Shown one piece after another: positions 25,639 to 35,666 of a DNA stretch of 64,000 nucleotides; position 1 is the first letter of the stretch; the number at the start of each line of letters is the position of its first letter. Origin of the DNA: Pedobacter heparinus DSM 2366 (GTDB lineage: Bacteria > Bacteroidota > Bacteroidia > Sphingobacteriales > Sphingobacteriaceae); assembly GCF_000023825.1 (NCBI RefSeq), contig NC_013061.1, positions 2,170,001 to 2,234,000 on the forward strand. The letters run 5' to 3'. Under the pieces are notes generated by a model. The model was not told where the DNA came from, did not search any database, and saw only the letters and a list, made by a program, of their open reading frames with translations. The position numbers and the translations under genes were made by a program.

Positions 25639-28600
25639 TTATTCGCAATTGGGAATGGTATAAGTCCAGGTTTCGGCATTGCCGGTCGGGAAGGTGTAAA
25701 CCATTCCCTTTCCAGTCTCAAACCACAATTTACCCCGTACCTTTTCGCGGTTGCCTATTTCATTCATAGACAGGCTGTCAAAAATACGGCCGTTGATCAT
25801 TACGTATTTAATTTTTTCCGAATTCCTGATGTCGTCCAGCGGATTGGCATCCATCACGATCAGATCGGCCAGTTTTCCGATTTCCAGTGAGCCGATCTCT
25901 TTGTCCATACCCAGATAGGCCGCGCCGTTTATGGTGGCACACCTGATGGCCTGTAAGGGGGTCATACCACCCTGTGCCAGCATCCAGAGTTCCCAGTGTG
26001 CACCCAGTCCCTGGATCTGCCCATGCGCGCCTAAATTTACTTTGGTGCCACCCTCGGCAATCTGCCTGGCCGTTTTGGCCACTTCAATATGACCGTAATC
26101 GCCATATTCTGACGTTGTTCTTCTCCTGGCCCGCGGGTCTATGATGGACCTGGGGGTAAAGGCCATCAGGCGCTCATTTTCCCATACATTGGTACGGTCG
26201 TACCAGTAATTTTCTCCCCACTGGCTGCCATAGCTAACAATGAGTGTAGGGGTATAAGCTACCTCAGTTTTGTTCCAGAAGGTGGTTACATCTTTAAAAA
26301 CAGGTGCAACCGGAATGCTGTGTTCAATGCCCGTATGCCCGTCGGCAATCATGTTCATATTGGTAAAAAAGGTAGAGCCGCCTTCTGGCACAACCATCAT
26401 TTTTAATTGCCTTGCAGCCTCGATGATCTGCTGACGCTGATCGCGACGGGGCTGGTTGTAGGATTTTACAGAAAAGGCACCCACTGCTTTTAGTCTTCTC
26501 AGGTTAGACAGGGCATCGTCCAGGCTGTTGATGACTACCTTAAAATCGCCATCGGCACCATAGAGGATGGAGCCTGTAGAATATAACCTGGGGCCGGTAA
26601 GCCGGCCTGCTTTGATCATTTCCGACTGACTGAACACCATTTCTGTATTGCTGGAGGGGTCGTGCGAGGTGGTTACCCCAAAGGCCAGGTTGGCCAGGTA
26701 CGACCAGTCCTGCTGCGGTGTAATGCCATCCGGACTGCTGCGCAGATGTGCATGCACATCTACCATACCCGGCATAATGGTTTTTCCCGTTACATCAATT
26801 ACCCTTGTGTTTGCTGGCAGGGGCAGGTTTTTGCCAATGGATACAATTTTATTGTTTTCAATGAGTATAGCACCGTTCTCTATCACCTCATCGCCTTTCA
26901 TGGTGATGATCCTGGCACCTGTAAGTGCGGTGAGGCCGGTTGGAACATCGGTCTTTAGTTTTAAGCCTATGGCCAGGCCAGTACTGTCGGGTGCTTTGAT
27001 CTGCGCTGTTGAGCCATCGGTAAAGTTGAATGCTGTTTTTACATCACGGCTAAAATACTGTTCGCCCAGTGTCCAGAACAATTTATTGCTGTCGTGGCTC
27101 CAGTGGATATAGGTGCCGGCATCTTTGGTGATGCGGGTAAGTGGTATGGTTTTGTTGCCGGCCGACAGGTCGAGCGGCCTGCCCGTAGTTACCATCGGTG
27201 TAACGTAAATGTTGAAAAGCTCTGTAAAGGCCATCCATTTGCCATCCGGACTGGGTGCAAATTGTGTGGCGTATGTTGAAGTATAGTGCGTCCGTTCGTT
27301 GGCGCCATTCAGGTCTATGCTTTTGAATGCCTTTTTTCCGTCTTCGCTGGATTGAAAATAGATCCTGCTGTCGTCGGCATTGAATTTGGGCCTGATGCCA
27401 TTCTCGGTGATCAGTGTTTTCGGGCCACCACTGGCGGGCATGGTAAAAATTCCTGTTCCCCGGCCAAAAGCATAACCAAGCACGTCGTTGCCCACTCCTT
27501 TTCGGAACACGATCTTATCGCCTTTATTGGAAAAAGAAGGAGAATAATAAAAGCCTTTTTCGGTGGTCAGCGTAACTGTTTTACCCGATTTCAGGTCGGT
27601 TTTTTTAATAGCCCCTTTAAATTCATCACTCCAGGTGGTATAAATGACAGATTTGCCGTCGGCACTGATCTCGGGCTCGAACTCAAAGTCGATACCCTTG
27701 CTTACCCTTTCAGGCAGCCCGTTTGGCAGGTCTTTTTTATAGAGGAAGCCCGCGGCATTAAATACAACAAATTTGCCGTCGGCAGAAGTGTTAAGCTGCC
27801 GGATCATTTTTACCGTAAAATCATTGCTGAACACCTGCTGCTGATAATGCAGGGCCTGCTGTATGGTTTGTGAACCGGTGACATGAAATGGGAGGTTATT
27901 GGTGAACAATGAATTGAGGTCGATCTTTTTGATCTTGCCACGGGCATAGAAAATGATGCTCTTGCCATCGGGTGTCCAGGCATAATTGGGGTAAACGCCA
28001 AAAATGGCCCAGGTTTCCTGCTGGTCGTGCGACAGGTCTTCATAGATGGGCCATTCTTCTCCCGTTTGCAGGTTTTGCAATACCAGTACAGATTTTAAGC
28101 GCATGCGTTTTACATAGGCCATCATTTTTCCATCCGGGGAAACCTGTGGCCGGGCTGCCCCGCCTGGCTGAGCAATCAGGCTGGTAATTTTGCCGCTGGT
28201 CAGGTCTAACTGACGGATGGCATAGATCATGCCGTTAGGGTCTTTGCTGTATTCGAAGTTAGGGCCGGGCGACATGTCCTCACTAAAATAAAGGTATTTG
28301 CCATCCGGCGAAACATTTGGTTCTCCGGCATCCTGCTGGTCATTTTTTCTCTTGGTCAGCTGTACACCTTCACCACCATAAATGCTGTACATCCACATTT
28401 CCCCCGCGCCCAGCGAACGGGTACCGGTAAAGTGTTTGCGTGCAATGAGGTACTCACTGTTGGGCATCCAGGTTGCATTGTTCAATAAACGGAAAGTTTC
28501 TTTGGATATCTGCCTTTTGCCGGAGCCATCACGGTTCATGATCCAGATGTTGTCGGCACCGCTTTTATCACTGGTATAGGATATGTACCGGCCATTGGGG

Positions 28601-28893
28601 CTAAAGCGGGGCTGGATATCCCAGGCCGGCCCGCTGCTTAACAAAACGGCTGAACCCCCGCTAATGGGCATGATGTAGAGGTCGCCCAACAGGTCAAACA
28701 CGATATCCTTGCCATCAGGGCTTACATCCAGGTTCATCCATGTACCTTCATCTGTGTTAAAGGTAAAGGTTTTGGTATTGCCCTTATATTTTTCTATGTC
28801 CCATTGTTTGTCGGGACCAGGTGTGGGAGATTGGGAGAATGACGATTGAAAAAAAGAGAATACAAGAATTAACAGGAGTAGTGATGTTCTCAT
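25639..28893 (-). CDS. Exported amidohydrolase with N-terminal PD40 beta-propeller
   Basis: 1084 residues. A signal peptide is followed by many TolB/PD40 repeats (VSPDGKDIVF, FSPNGRYISYTSDKSG, VSPDGKYLYF and similar) over about residues 40-620, then an amidohydrolase-superfamily domain: MPGMVDVHAHL carries the HxH metal site, GHTGIEHSIP and HGQIQG later supply further ligands, and LADLIVMDANPLDDI closes the composite sandwich. The substrate is unknown; peptidase-, prolidase- or imidazolonepropionase-like activities are all possible. Convergent with the serpin gene, 13 bp apart. Confidence 0.9.
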   Translation of the reverse strand: MRTSLLLLILVFSFFQSSFSQSPTPGPDKQWDIEKYKGNTKTFTFNTDEGTWMNLDVSPDGKDIVFDLLGDLYIMPISGGSAVLLSSGPAWDIQPRFSPNGRYISYTSDKSGADNIWIMNRDGSGKRQISKETFRLLNNATWMPNSEYLIARKHFTGTRSLGAGEMWMYSIYGGEGVQLTKRKNDQQDAGEPNVSPDGKYLYFSEDMSPGPNFEYSKDPNGMIYAIRQLDLTSGKITSLIAQPGGAARPQVSPDGKMMAYVKRMRLKSVLVLQNLQTGEEWPIYEDLSHDQQETWAIFGVYPNYAWTPDGKSIIFYARGKIKKIDLNSLFTNNLPFHVTGSQTIQQALHYQQQVFSNDFTVKMIRQLNTSADGKFVVFNAAGFLYKKDLPNGLPERVSKGIDFEFEPEISADGKSVIYTTWSDEFKGAIKKTDLKSGKTVTLTTEKGFYYSPSFSNKGDKIVFRKGVGNDVLGYAFGRGTGIFTMPASGGPKTLITENGIRPKFNADDSRIYFQSSEDGKKAFKSIDLNGANERTHYTSTYATQFAPSPDGKWMAFTELFNIYVTPMVTTGRPLDLSAGNKTIPLTRITKDAGTYIHWSHDSNKLFWTLGEQYFSRDVKTAFNFTDGSTAQIKAPDSTGLAIGLKLKTDVPTGLTALTGARIITMKGDEVIENGAILIENNKIVSIGKNLPLPANTRVIDVTGKTIMPGMVDVHAHLRSSPDGITPQQDWSYLANLAFGVTTSHDPSSNTEMVFSQSEMIKAGRLTGPRLYSTGSILYGADGDFKVVINSLDDALSNLRRLKAVGAFSVKSYNQPRRDQRQQIIEAARQLKMMVVPEGGSTFFTNMNMIADGHTGIEHSIPVAPVFKDVTTFWNKTEVAYTPTLIVSYGSQWGENYWYDRTNVWENERLMAFTPRSIIDPRARRRTTSEYGDYGHIEVAKTARQIAEGGTKVNLGAHGQIQGLGAHWELWMLAQGGMTPLQAIRCATINGAAYLGMDKEIGSLEIGKLADLIVMDANPLDDIRNSEKIKYVMINGRIFDSLSMNEIGNREKVRGKLWFETGKGMVYTFPTGNAETWTYTIPNCE

Positions 28894-28952
28894 ATAGCCG
28901 GTTGAGTGATTTTTTTGCTAATTTAATAATATCAGTTCATTTTTATAGTTTT

Positions 28953-28958
28953 GGAGGG
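28953..28958 (+). promoter_or_regulatory. Shine-Dalgarno-like GGAGGG deciding the recQ start
   Basis: GGAGGG lies 10 bp before ATG 28969, whereas a competing TTG at 28951 would have this motif inside its coding sequence. Strong Shine-Dalgarno sites are uncommon in Bacteroidota. The G at 28953 also ends TAGTTTTG (28946-28953), a possible -7 box. Confidence 0.5.
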
Positions 28959-28968
28959 TAACCTTTTT

Positions 28969-30861
28969 ATGAACGAGACGGAGATATTAAAGCGGTACTG
29001 GGGATATGATGGTTTCAGGCCATTGCAGGATGAAATTATCAGATCTGTTTTAAACGGGCAGGATACTTTGGCCTTATTGCCTACTGGTGGTGGGAAATCG
29101 ATCTGTTTCCAGGTGCCTGCTATGCTGAAAGAAGGGATTTGTATCGTGATATCGCCTTTGGTGGCCCTGATGAAAGACCAGGTAGAGGCCCTTAAAGCAA
29201 AAGGCATTGATGCAGTGGCCATTTATGCAGGGATGGGAAAAAGGGAGATCGATATTTTGCTTGACAACTGCATTTACGGAAAGATCAAATTTTTGTACCT
29301 CTCGCCGGAACGTTTATTATCGGAACTGGTGCGCGTGCGGATCTCTTACATGAACGTAAACCTGATTGCCGTAGATGAGGCCCATTGTATTTCGCAATGG
29401 GGCTATGATTTCAGGCCACCCTATCTGAAAGTCAGTGAGATCAGGGAAATCCATCCCGATGTACCTGTTTTAGCCCTGACGGCTACTGCTACGAAGTTTG
29501 TGAGAACAGACATTATGGAAAAACTGCAGTTTAAAAAACCGCATGTTTTTGTACAGAGCTTTGCCCGTAAAAACCTGAGCTATGTAGTGCAGGATGATGA
29601 AGATAAGTACAAAAAGCTGATCAGTATTGTAAATAAAGTAAGAGGTAGCGGACTGGTATATGTGCGCAACCGGAGGGAGACTGCCGAAGTAGCCTCTTTT
29701 TTGAGCAGGAACGGGGTGGCTGCAGATTTTTACCATGCTGGGGTAGAGAAGGAAGAACGTTTCAGGAAACAGGAGGACTGGAAGCGGAACCGCATCCGGG
29801 TGATGGTGGCGACGAATGCTTTTGGAATGGGAATAGATAAGCCTGATGTACGTTTTGTGGTACATTTAGACCTGCCGGAAAGTTTGGAAGCCTATTACCA
29901 GGAAGCGGGCCGGGCAGGGAGGGATGGTAAAAAAGCTTATACCATATTGCTGGCCAACAAATCGGACGAATTGTCCTTAAAAGCGAAATATACAGCTAGT
30001 TTTCCTTCGGTTGAGGAGATCAGAAAAGTGTACCATTACCTGGGTAATTATTTTCAGCTGGCTTATGGGGCAGGGGAAGGGCTGAGTTTTGGTTTTGACC
30101 TGGCCGATTTTTGTAAGCGCTTTAATGTAGGGGTAATTAAAACGATGGGCGCCTTAAAATTTTTGGAGCACGATGGATACATTACCTTGTCGGAAAACAT
30201 ATTTTTACCTTCCAGGGTATTGTTTGTGGTGGGCAATGAAGATGTTTACCGTTTCCAGATAGAAAATGCAGGTTATGACCCGCTGATAAAAGCCATACTG
30301 AGGTTGTACGGTGGTTCATTTGAACAATATGTAAAGATCAGCGAGGCGGATATTGCAGCAAAACTGCGCATTTCCTATAACGATGTGCTGCGGCAGCTGA
30401 ACAATTTACAGGAACAGGGCTTATTGTCTTATATCCCGCAAACAGATCAACCACAATTACAGTATATCCGGCCAAGGCTGGATTTTAGCCATATGGATAT
30501 CGACCTGAAATACATTGCACAGCGCAAACAGATCCAGGCCGAGCAGATTACTGCGGTGCTGGCTTATGCCGGTAAAAAGATTTGCAGAAGTATACAGTTG
30601 CTCACTTACTTTGATGAACCGGAGGCAGATAAATGTGGTGTTTGTGATGTGTGCCTGGCCGAAAAAAAAGCCGATGATGCAGCGATGCTGAAGGATAAGC
30701 TGGATTTTGAGATTGTTACCCTGTTGCAAAGTGAGAGTTACCTGCTGGATGTGCTGGTAAATGCGGTAAGTACAGGAACAGAAAACGAACGCCTTGGACG
30801 TATCCGTGAATTGCTGGATGCCGGAAAGATTAAAACAGATGGTAAAAATTATTACCTTTAA
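28969..30861 (+). CDS. RecQ family ATP-dependent DNA helicase
   Basis: About 630 residues from ATG 28969. Superfamily 2 helicase motifs are complete: GFRPLQDEII (motif 0), LLPTGGGKSICFQ (Walker A), VDEAHCISQWGYDFRPPY (DEAH plus aromatic-rich loop), LALTATAT, and QEAGRAGRDG (motif VI with Arg finger). The zinc-binding subdomain has the four Cys in KICRSIQ and KCGVCDVC. No HRDC domain is apparent at the C-terminus, so this is a short RecQ, as is frequent for second copies in Bacteroidota. A DUF2807 lipoprotein follows after 2 bp. Confidence 0.93.
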   Translation: MNETEILKRYWGYDGFRPLQDEIIRSVLNGQDTLALLPTGGGKSICFQVPAMLKEGICIVISPLVALMKDQVEALKAKGIDAVAIYAGMGKREIDILLDNCIYGKIKFLYLSPERLLSELVRVRISYMNVNLIAVDEAHCISQWGYDFRPPYLKVSEIREIHPDVPVLALTATATKFVRTDIMEKLQFKKPHVFVQSFARKNLSYVVQDDEDKYKKLISIVNKVRGSGLVYVRNRRETAEVASFLSRNGVAADFYHAGVEKEERFRKQEDWKRNRIRVMVATNAFGMGIDKPDVRFVVHLDLPESLEAYYQEAGRAGRDGKKAYTILLANKSDELSLKAKYTASFPSVEEIRKVYHYLGNYFQLAYGAGEGLSFGFDLADFCKRFNVGVIKTMGALKFLEHDGYITLSENIFLPSRVLFVVGNEDVYRFQIENAGYDPLIKAILRLYGGSFEQYVKISEADIAAKLRISYNDVLRQLNNLQEQGLLSYIPQTDQPQLQYIRPRLDFSHMDIDLKYIAQRKQIQAEQITAVLAYAGKKICRSIQLLTYFDEPEADKCGVCDVCLAEKKADDAAMLKDKLDFEIVTLLQSESYLLDVLVNAVSTGTENERLGRIRELLDAGKIKTDGKNYYL

Positions 30862-30863
30862 AT

Positions 30864-31577
30864 ATGATGAAGAAAATATCCCTTATAGCCTTATTGATAC
30901 CTGTTTTATTTACAGGCTGCGAAAACAAATGTATTGAAGATGCCGGCCGGCATGTGAGCAGGGCGGTATCTGTAAAGAATTTTGATCGGATAAAAGTAGA
31001 AGGGGCCATTAAACTGGTGATGGTGCAGGACAGCAGTTACAAAATCCAGGTGGATGCCGATTCCAATATCATTACTTACGTGAAGGCCGATGTTTCCGGT
31101 TTTGAATTAAGGCTGAAACTGGATTACGACCACTATTGTGGTACAGATTCGATTGTGGTAAGGGCAGGAATAGGGGAGTTGAGGTCGCTGAAGCTGGACG
31201 GTGCGGTGAAAGCTGTTGGGGAAGGGCGTATTTATGCCGATGACCTGGACCTTTCTTTTTCGGGCGCAGCTGATGTGAACATGAATTTAAGTGCAAGGAA
31301 AGTAGTAACAAGGGTTGATGGTGTAGGTAAAATTGCGCTGAGCGGACAGGCCGGGGTGCACGACCTGAAAATTAACGGTACGGCCAGGGTGGATGCCTTT
31401 GATTTTATAGTTGGGATATACAATATTGATACAGATGGCAGTGGTAAGGCCAATATCAATGTGCTGAATGAGCTGAAAGTGAAAACTTCAGGATCGAGTG
31501 AGATCTATTATAAAGGCAATCCCAAAAAGGTGGACGAGAAAAAATCGGGGGCCACAAAACTGGAGAAAGTAAATTAG
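30864..31577 (+). CDS. DUF2807 (GIN-domain) lipoprotein
   Basis: 237 residues. Lipobox FTGC (Cys about residue 19) marks a lipoprotein. The rest is a right-handed beta-helix-like DUF2807 domain with repeated short strands: VKNFDRIKVEGAIKLVMVQ, LRSLKLDGAVKAVG, LDLSFSGAADVNMNL, LKINGTARVDAF and KVKTSGSSEIYYKGNP. Such proteins are surface or periplasmic structural or adhesin-like proteins with unknown partners. Starts 2 bp after recQ. Confidence 0.85.
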   Translation: MMKKISLIALLIPVLFTGCENKCIEDAGRHVSRAVSVKNFDRIKVEGAIKLVMVQDSSYKIQVDADSNIITYVKADVSGFELRLKLDYDHYCGTDSIVVRAGIGELRSLKLDGAVKAVGEGRIYADDLDLSFSGAADVNMNLSARKVVTRVDGVGKIALSGQAGVHDLKINGTARVDAFDFIVGIYNIDTDGSGKANINVLNELKVKTSGSSEIYYKGNPKKVDEKKSGATKLEKVN

Positions 31578-31621
31578 TCTGCTTTTGGTTTTTTAGCTAT
31601 TTTAGCGCCCTTATTGAATAC

Positions 31622-32914
31622 ATGGAACAAAAAAACGACAAGAAGGTAATCCGCTCATGGGCATTCTTCGACTGGGCAAATTCTGCTTATAACCTGGTCA
31701 TCACCTCAACTATATTTCCGGCCTATTATACCATTATTACCACCACGAAGGAACATGGCGACCAGGTCATTTTTTTTGGTCACCAGTTTACCAATACGGC
31801 CCTGTCCAATTATGCGCTTTCTTTTGCCTACCTGATCATGGTGATCCTGATGCCCATCCTGACTTCGATGGCCGATTACAGGGGGAACAAGAAGGTTTTT
31901 ATGAAATTGTTTACCTATATAGGGGGGATTGCCTGTATGGGTCTGTATTTTTTTAAGCTGGACACACTGGAGCTGGGCATCATTTGTTTCGTAATTGCAG
32001 CGATTGGCTATGTAGGTGGTGTGGTATTCAACAATTCTTATCTGCCTGAGATTGCTACACCAGACCAGCAGGATAAGGTGAGTGCGAAGGGCTATTCCTA
32101 TGGTTATGTGGGCAGTGTGCTGTTGCAGCTGATCTGTTTTGTTTTTGTACTGAAGCCTGAATTGTTTGGGATTACGGATCTTTCTTTTCCACCCCGGCTA
32201 TCGTTTTTGCTGGTTGGTTTGTGGTGGATCGGTTTTGCACAGATCTCTTTCAGGAAACTGCCGCCTGGCAGCCCCAATTATGTGGCCATCAATAAGCATG
32301 TGATCCATAGTGGTTTTCAGGAACTGGCTAAAGTTTGGAAACAGTTAAGACACCTGGAATTTCTGAAGAAGTTTTTACCTGCTTTCTTCTTTTACTCGAT
32401 GGGTGTGCAGACCATTATGCTTGCTGCTGCAGGTTTCGGCGAAAAAACACTGAACCTGGGAACAGCCAAACTGATTGCTGTAATTTTAATTATACAGCTG
32501 GTGGCCATTGCCGGTGCCATGCTGATGTCGCGTTTTGCCGAAAAGTTTGGAAATGTACGGGTGCTGATCTTTGTGGTGTTCATCTGGATAGGGGCCTGCG
32601 GCTGCGCTTATTTTGTCAGCAATGAATACCAGTTTTATGCATTGGCTGCAGTTGTAGGGATGATTATGGGCGGGATCCAGTCTTTATCCAGGTCTACCTA
32701 CTCTAAATTTTTACCGGCTAATACGCCTGACACCGCCTCTTTTTTTAGTTTTTATGACGTTACAGAGAAACTGGCCATTGTGATCGGACTGTTCAGCTTT
32801 GCTTTTATAGAGGAAGCAACAGGTAGCATGCGGAATTCAATTATTGCTTTGGCATCATTTTTCGTTATAGGTTTGGTATTTTTGCTGCTGCTTAGAAAAG
32901 TTGAAATGAAATGA
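31622..32914 (+). CDS. MFS transporter of the UMF1/Atg22-like family
   Basis: 430 residues, about 12 membrane helices. The opening SWAFFDWANSAYNLVITSTIFPAYY is the signature of UMF1/Atg22-like permeases, and the loop TSMADYRGNKKVFM corresponds to the MFS motif A. The related yeast Atg22 exports amino acids; bacterial substrates are undefined. Its stop overlaps the start of the downstream Fe-S protein by 4 bp (ATGA), so the two are probably co-translated. Confidence 0.9.
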   Translation: MEQKNDKKVIRSWAFFDWANSAYNLVITSTIFPAYYTIITTTKEHGDQVIFFGHQFTNTALSNYALSFAYLIMVILMPILTSMADYRGNKKVFMKLFTYIGGIACMGLYFFKLDTLELGIICFVIAAIGYVGGVVFNNSYLPEIATPDQQDKVSAKGYSYGYVGSVLLQLICFVFVLKPELFGITDLSFPPRLSFLLVGLWWIGFAQISFRKLPPGSPNYVAINKHVIHSGFQELAKVWKQLRHLEFLKKFLPAFFFYSMGVQTIMLAAAGFGEKTLNLGTAKLIAVILIIQLVAIAGAMLMSRFAEKFGNVRVLIFVVFIWIGACGCAYFVSNEYQFYALAAVVGMIMGGIQSLSRSTYSKFLPANTPDTASFFSFYDVTEKLAIVIGLFSFAFIEEATGSMRNSIIALASFFVIGLVFLLLLRKVEMK

Positions 32915-33648
32915 AGATAGAATTATTTATACCCTGTTTTGTTGACCAATTGTATCCTGAAACTGCATTTAATACCGTTAAATTGCTGGAGAAGGCAGGA
33001 TGCCAGGTGTTTTATAATTCTGAACAGACCTGTTGCGGACAGCCTGCCTATAATGCCGGTTACTGGGAACAGGCCAAGGAAACGGGGATCAAGTTTTTAA
33101 ACGATTTTTCGGAAACAGATTATATTGTAGCCCCATCGGCCTCTTGTGTGGGGATGGTGAAAAATGGCTTTAACGACTTGTTTACCAATACCATTGTACA
33201 TAACAAGTGCAGGAGTATACAGAGTAATATATTTGAGCTTTCCGATTTTCTGGTGAACGTACTGAAGAAGGATTATTTTGGTGCAGAACTGGATGGAAAA
33301 GCGGTGTACCATGATTCCTGCAGCGGACTGCGGGAATGTAAAATTAAAGAGGAGCCCAGGCTGCTGCTGTCTAAAGTGCATGGCCTGGAGATGGTGGAAA
33401 TGAAAGACACGGATATGTGCTGCGGATTTGGTGGGACCTTTGCGGTTAAATTTGATTCCATATCCTCGGCCATGGCCCAGCAAAAGGTAAACAATGCCCT
33501 GGAACAGGGTGCGGAATTCATCATTTCGACAGATCTGTCCTGTCTGATGCACCTGCAGGGATACATTGATAAAAACAATATTCCGCTTAAAACCATGCAT
33601 TTAGCCGATGTACTGACAAATGGCTGGCTGGAAAGTACAGAATATTGA
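32911..33648 (+). CDS. LutA/YkgE-type cysteine-rich (Fe-S) protein
   Basis: 245 residues with two CCG domains: TCCGQPAYNAGY (about residues 30-41) and MCCGFGGTF (about 169-177), plus HDSCSGLRE and the earlier FIPCFVDQLYP. These form the Cys ligands of CCG-type clusters seen in lactate utilisation protein A and in heterodisulfide reductase subunit B. No LutB or LutC gene is adjacent, so a lactate-oxidation complex cannot be inferred from context; they may lie elsewhere. Overlaps the transporter gene by 4 bp. Confidence 0.88.
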   Translation: MKIELFIPCFVDQLYPETAFNTVKLLEKAGCQVFYNSEQTCCGQPAYNAGYWEQAKETGIKFLNDFSETDYIVAPSASCVGMVKNGFNDLFTNTIVHNKCRSIQSNIFELSDFLVNVLKKDYFGAELDGKAVYHDSCSGLRECKIKEEPRLLLSKVHGLEMVEMKDTDMCCGFGGTFAVKFDSISSAMAQQKVNNALEQGAEFIISTDLSCLMHLQGYIDKNNIPLKTMHLADVLTNGWLESTEY

Positions 33649-33649
33649 T

Positions 33650-33657
33650 TAACTTTG
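33650..33657 (+). promoter_or_regulatory. Candidate -7 box for the thrS operon
   Basis: TAACTTTG matches TAnnTTTG 70 bp before the thrS ATG, leaving room for a 5' leader; no clear -33 TTTG upstream. Confidence 0.35.
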
Positions 33658-33727
33658 CTTTTGACAAAAAGATCACCTTGTAAGTGATTGTTTAAATTTT
33701 TTTAATAAACTTAAATCATAGTTGTAG

Positions 33728-35653
33728 ATGATTAACATTACACTCCCTGACGGCTCCAGCCGCCAGTATGAAAAGGGCACAACTGCCCATCAAATTGCTT
33801 TATCAATTTCTGAGGGCCTTGCCCGCAATGTTTTAGCCGCCGAAGTGAACGGCGAAGTATGGGATTCGTCGAGGCCTATTGAAGGGGATGCCACTGTAAA
33901 ATTGCTGACCTGGAACGATCAGGCCGGTAAAGCTACTTTCTGGCATTCATCGGCCCACATTATGGCCGAAGCCTTGGAAGCCCTGTATCCTGGAACCAAG
34001 TTTGGGATAGGACCTGCAATTGAGACCGGTTTTTATTATGATGTAGATTTTGGTGACCGGGAGTTCTCGTCGGACGATTTTAAAGAGATTGAGGCGAAGA
34101 TCCTGGAGCTGGCCAGGCAGAAAGAGGTTTTTGAACGTAAGGCCGTCAGTAAAGCTGATGCCATTAAATATTTTGAAGAAAAGGGTGATGAGTACAAACT
34201 GGACCTTTTAGAAGGTTTGCAAGATGGGAAGATCACTTTTTATACCCAGGGTGAATTTACAGATCTTTGCCGCGGCCCGCATATCCCGAATACGGGTTTT
34301 GTGAAGGCTGTAAAGTTAATGAATGTGGCCGGGGCCTATTGGCGCGGAGATGAGACAAGGAAGCAGCTGACACGTATTTATGGGGTTACTTTCCCGAAAG
34401 CGAGCGAGCTTACCGAGTATCTGCACATGATAGAAGAGGCAAAGAAAAGAGACCATCGTAAACTGGGTAAAGAACTGGAACTTTTTGCTTTTTCTGAAAA
34501 AGTAGGGATGGGACTGCCTTTATGGCTGCCTAAAGGCGCTGCTTTGCGTGAGCGTTTGGTGCAGTTTTTAACCAGGGCCCAGGCCAAGGCCGGCTATGAA
34601 CAGGTCGTAACCCCGCACATCGGACATAAAAATTTATACATCACATCGGGCCATTACGAAAAATATGGTAAGGATGCTTTCCAGCCGATAAAGACACCGC
34701 AGGAGGGAGAAGAGTTTTTCCTGAAGCCGATGAACTGTCCGCACCATTGCGAGATCTATAAAACAAAACCCCGTTCTTATAAAGACCTGCCATTGCGTTT
34801 TGCTGAATTTGGTACGGTATACCGTTATGAACAGAGCGGGGAACTACATGGTTTAACCCGTGTAAGGGGCTTTACGCAGGATGATGCACATTTGTTCTGC
34901 AGGCCGGACCAGGTAAAGGAGGAGTTTAAAAAAGTAATTGACCTGGTATTGTATGTGTTTAAATCTTTGGGCTTTGACGATTACACTGCGCAGGTTTCTC
35001 TAAGGGATCCGGAAAACAAGGCGAAATATATTGGCAGCGATGAAAACTGGCGCCTGGCAGAGACCGCAATTATAGAGGCTGCTGATGAAAAAGGCTTGCC
35101 GACTGTAGTGGAATATGGTGAAGCTGCTTTTTACGGGCCGAAACTGGATTTTATGGTAAAGGATGCATTGGGCAGAAAATGGCAGCTGGGTACCATTCAG
35201 GTGGATTATAATTTACCAGAGCGTTTTGAACTGGAATATACCGGAAGCGACAACCAGAAACACAGACCGGTGATGATCCATAGGGCTCCTTTTGGCTCAC
35301 TGGAAAGGTTTATTGCGGTTTTGATTGAACATTGCGCCGGAAACTTCCCTTTATGGCTTTCACCTGAACAGTTCATTATCCTGCCGATCTCAGAAAAGTA
35401 TGAAGATTATGCAAAAAAAGTTTCAGATGAATTAAATAATTCCGATATTCGCGGGCTGATTGACTTTCGTGATGAAAAGATTGGAAGGAAAATCAGGGAC
35501 GCAGAGGTCAAAAAAATCCCTTATATGCTGATTATCGGCGAAAAGGAGATGGCTGAAGGGAAGGCTTCGGTGAGGAAGCATGGAGAAGGAGATTTAGGCG
35601 AAATGACCCTTCAGGAGTTTAGTGAATTATTAATTAAAGAAATAACAGTTTAA
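33728..35653 (+). CDS. thrS: Threonyl-tRNA synthetase
   Basis: 641 residues, full length. TGS domain at about 1-60 ([18 protein letters not shown]), the second additional (editing) domain with the [10 protein letters not shown] motif, and a class II catalytic core with the zinc Cys in [10 protein letters not shown], motif 2 around [29 protein letters not shown] and motif 3 [11 protein letters not shown]. The anticodon-binding domain ends the protein. It leads the thrS-infC-rpmI-rplT cluster seen in many bacteria. Confidence 0.97.
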   Translation: MINITLPDGSSRQYEKGTTAHQIALSISEGLARNVLAAEVNGEVWDSSRPIEGDATVKLLTWNDQAGKATFWHSSAHIMAEALEALYPGTKFGIGPAIETGFYYDVDFGDREFSSDDFKEIEAKILELARQKEVFERKAVSKADAIKYFEEKGDEYKLDLLEGLQDGKITFYTQGEFTDLCRGPHIPNTGFVKAVKLMNVAGAYWRGDETRKQLTRIYGVTFPKASELTEYLHMIEEAKKRDHRKLGKELELFAFSEKVGMGLPLWLPKGAALRERLVQFLTRAQAKAGYEQVVTPHIGHKNLYITSGHYEKYGKDAFQPIKTPQEGEEFFLKPMNCPHHCEIYKTKPRSYKDLPLRFAEFGTVYRYEQSGELHGLTRVRGFTQDDAHLFCRPDQVKEEFKKVIDLVLYVFKSLGFDDYTAQVSLRDPENKAKYIGSDENWRLAETAIIEAADEKGLPTVVEYGEAAFYGPKLDFMVKDALGRKWQLGTIQVDYNLPERFELEYTGSDNQKHRPVMIHRAPFGSLERFIAVLIEHCAGNFPLWLSPEQFIILPISEKYEDYAKKVSDELNNSDIRGLIDFRDEKIGRKIRDAEVKKIPYMLIIGEKEMAEGKASVRKHGEGDLGEMTLQEFSELLIKEITV

Positions 35654-35666
35654 ATAAGATACAAAT

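Noticed and set aside
27286..27873. 195-residue open frame on the plus strand
   Set aside because: Antisense to the amidohydrolase-propeller gene; no recognisable domain.
28951..28968. Extended recQ start at TTG 28951
   Set aside because: The GGAGGG motif lies inside it, and ATG 28969 is preceded by a good ribosome site at the right spacing.
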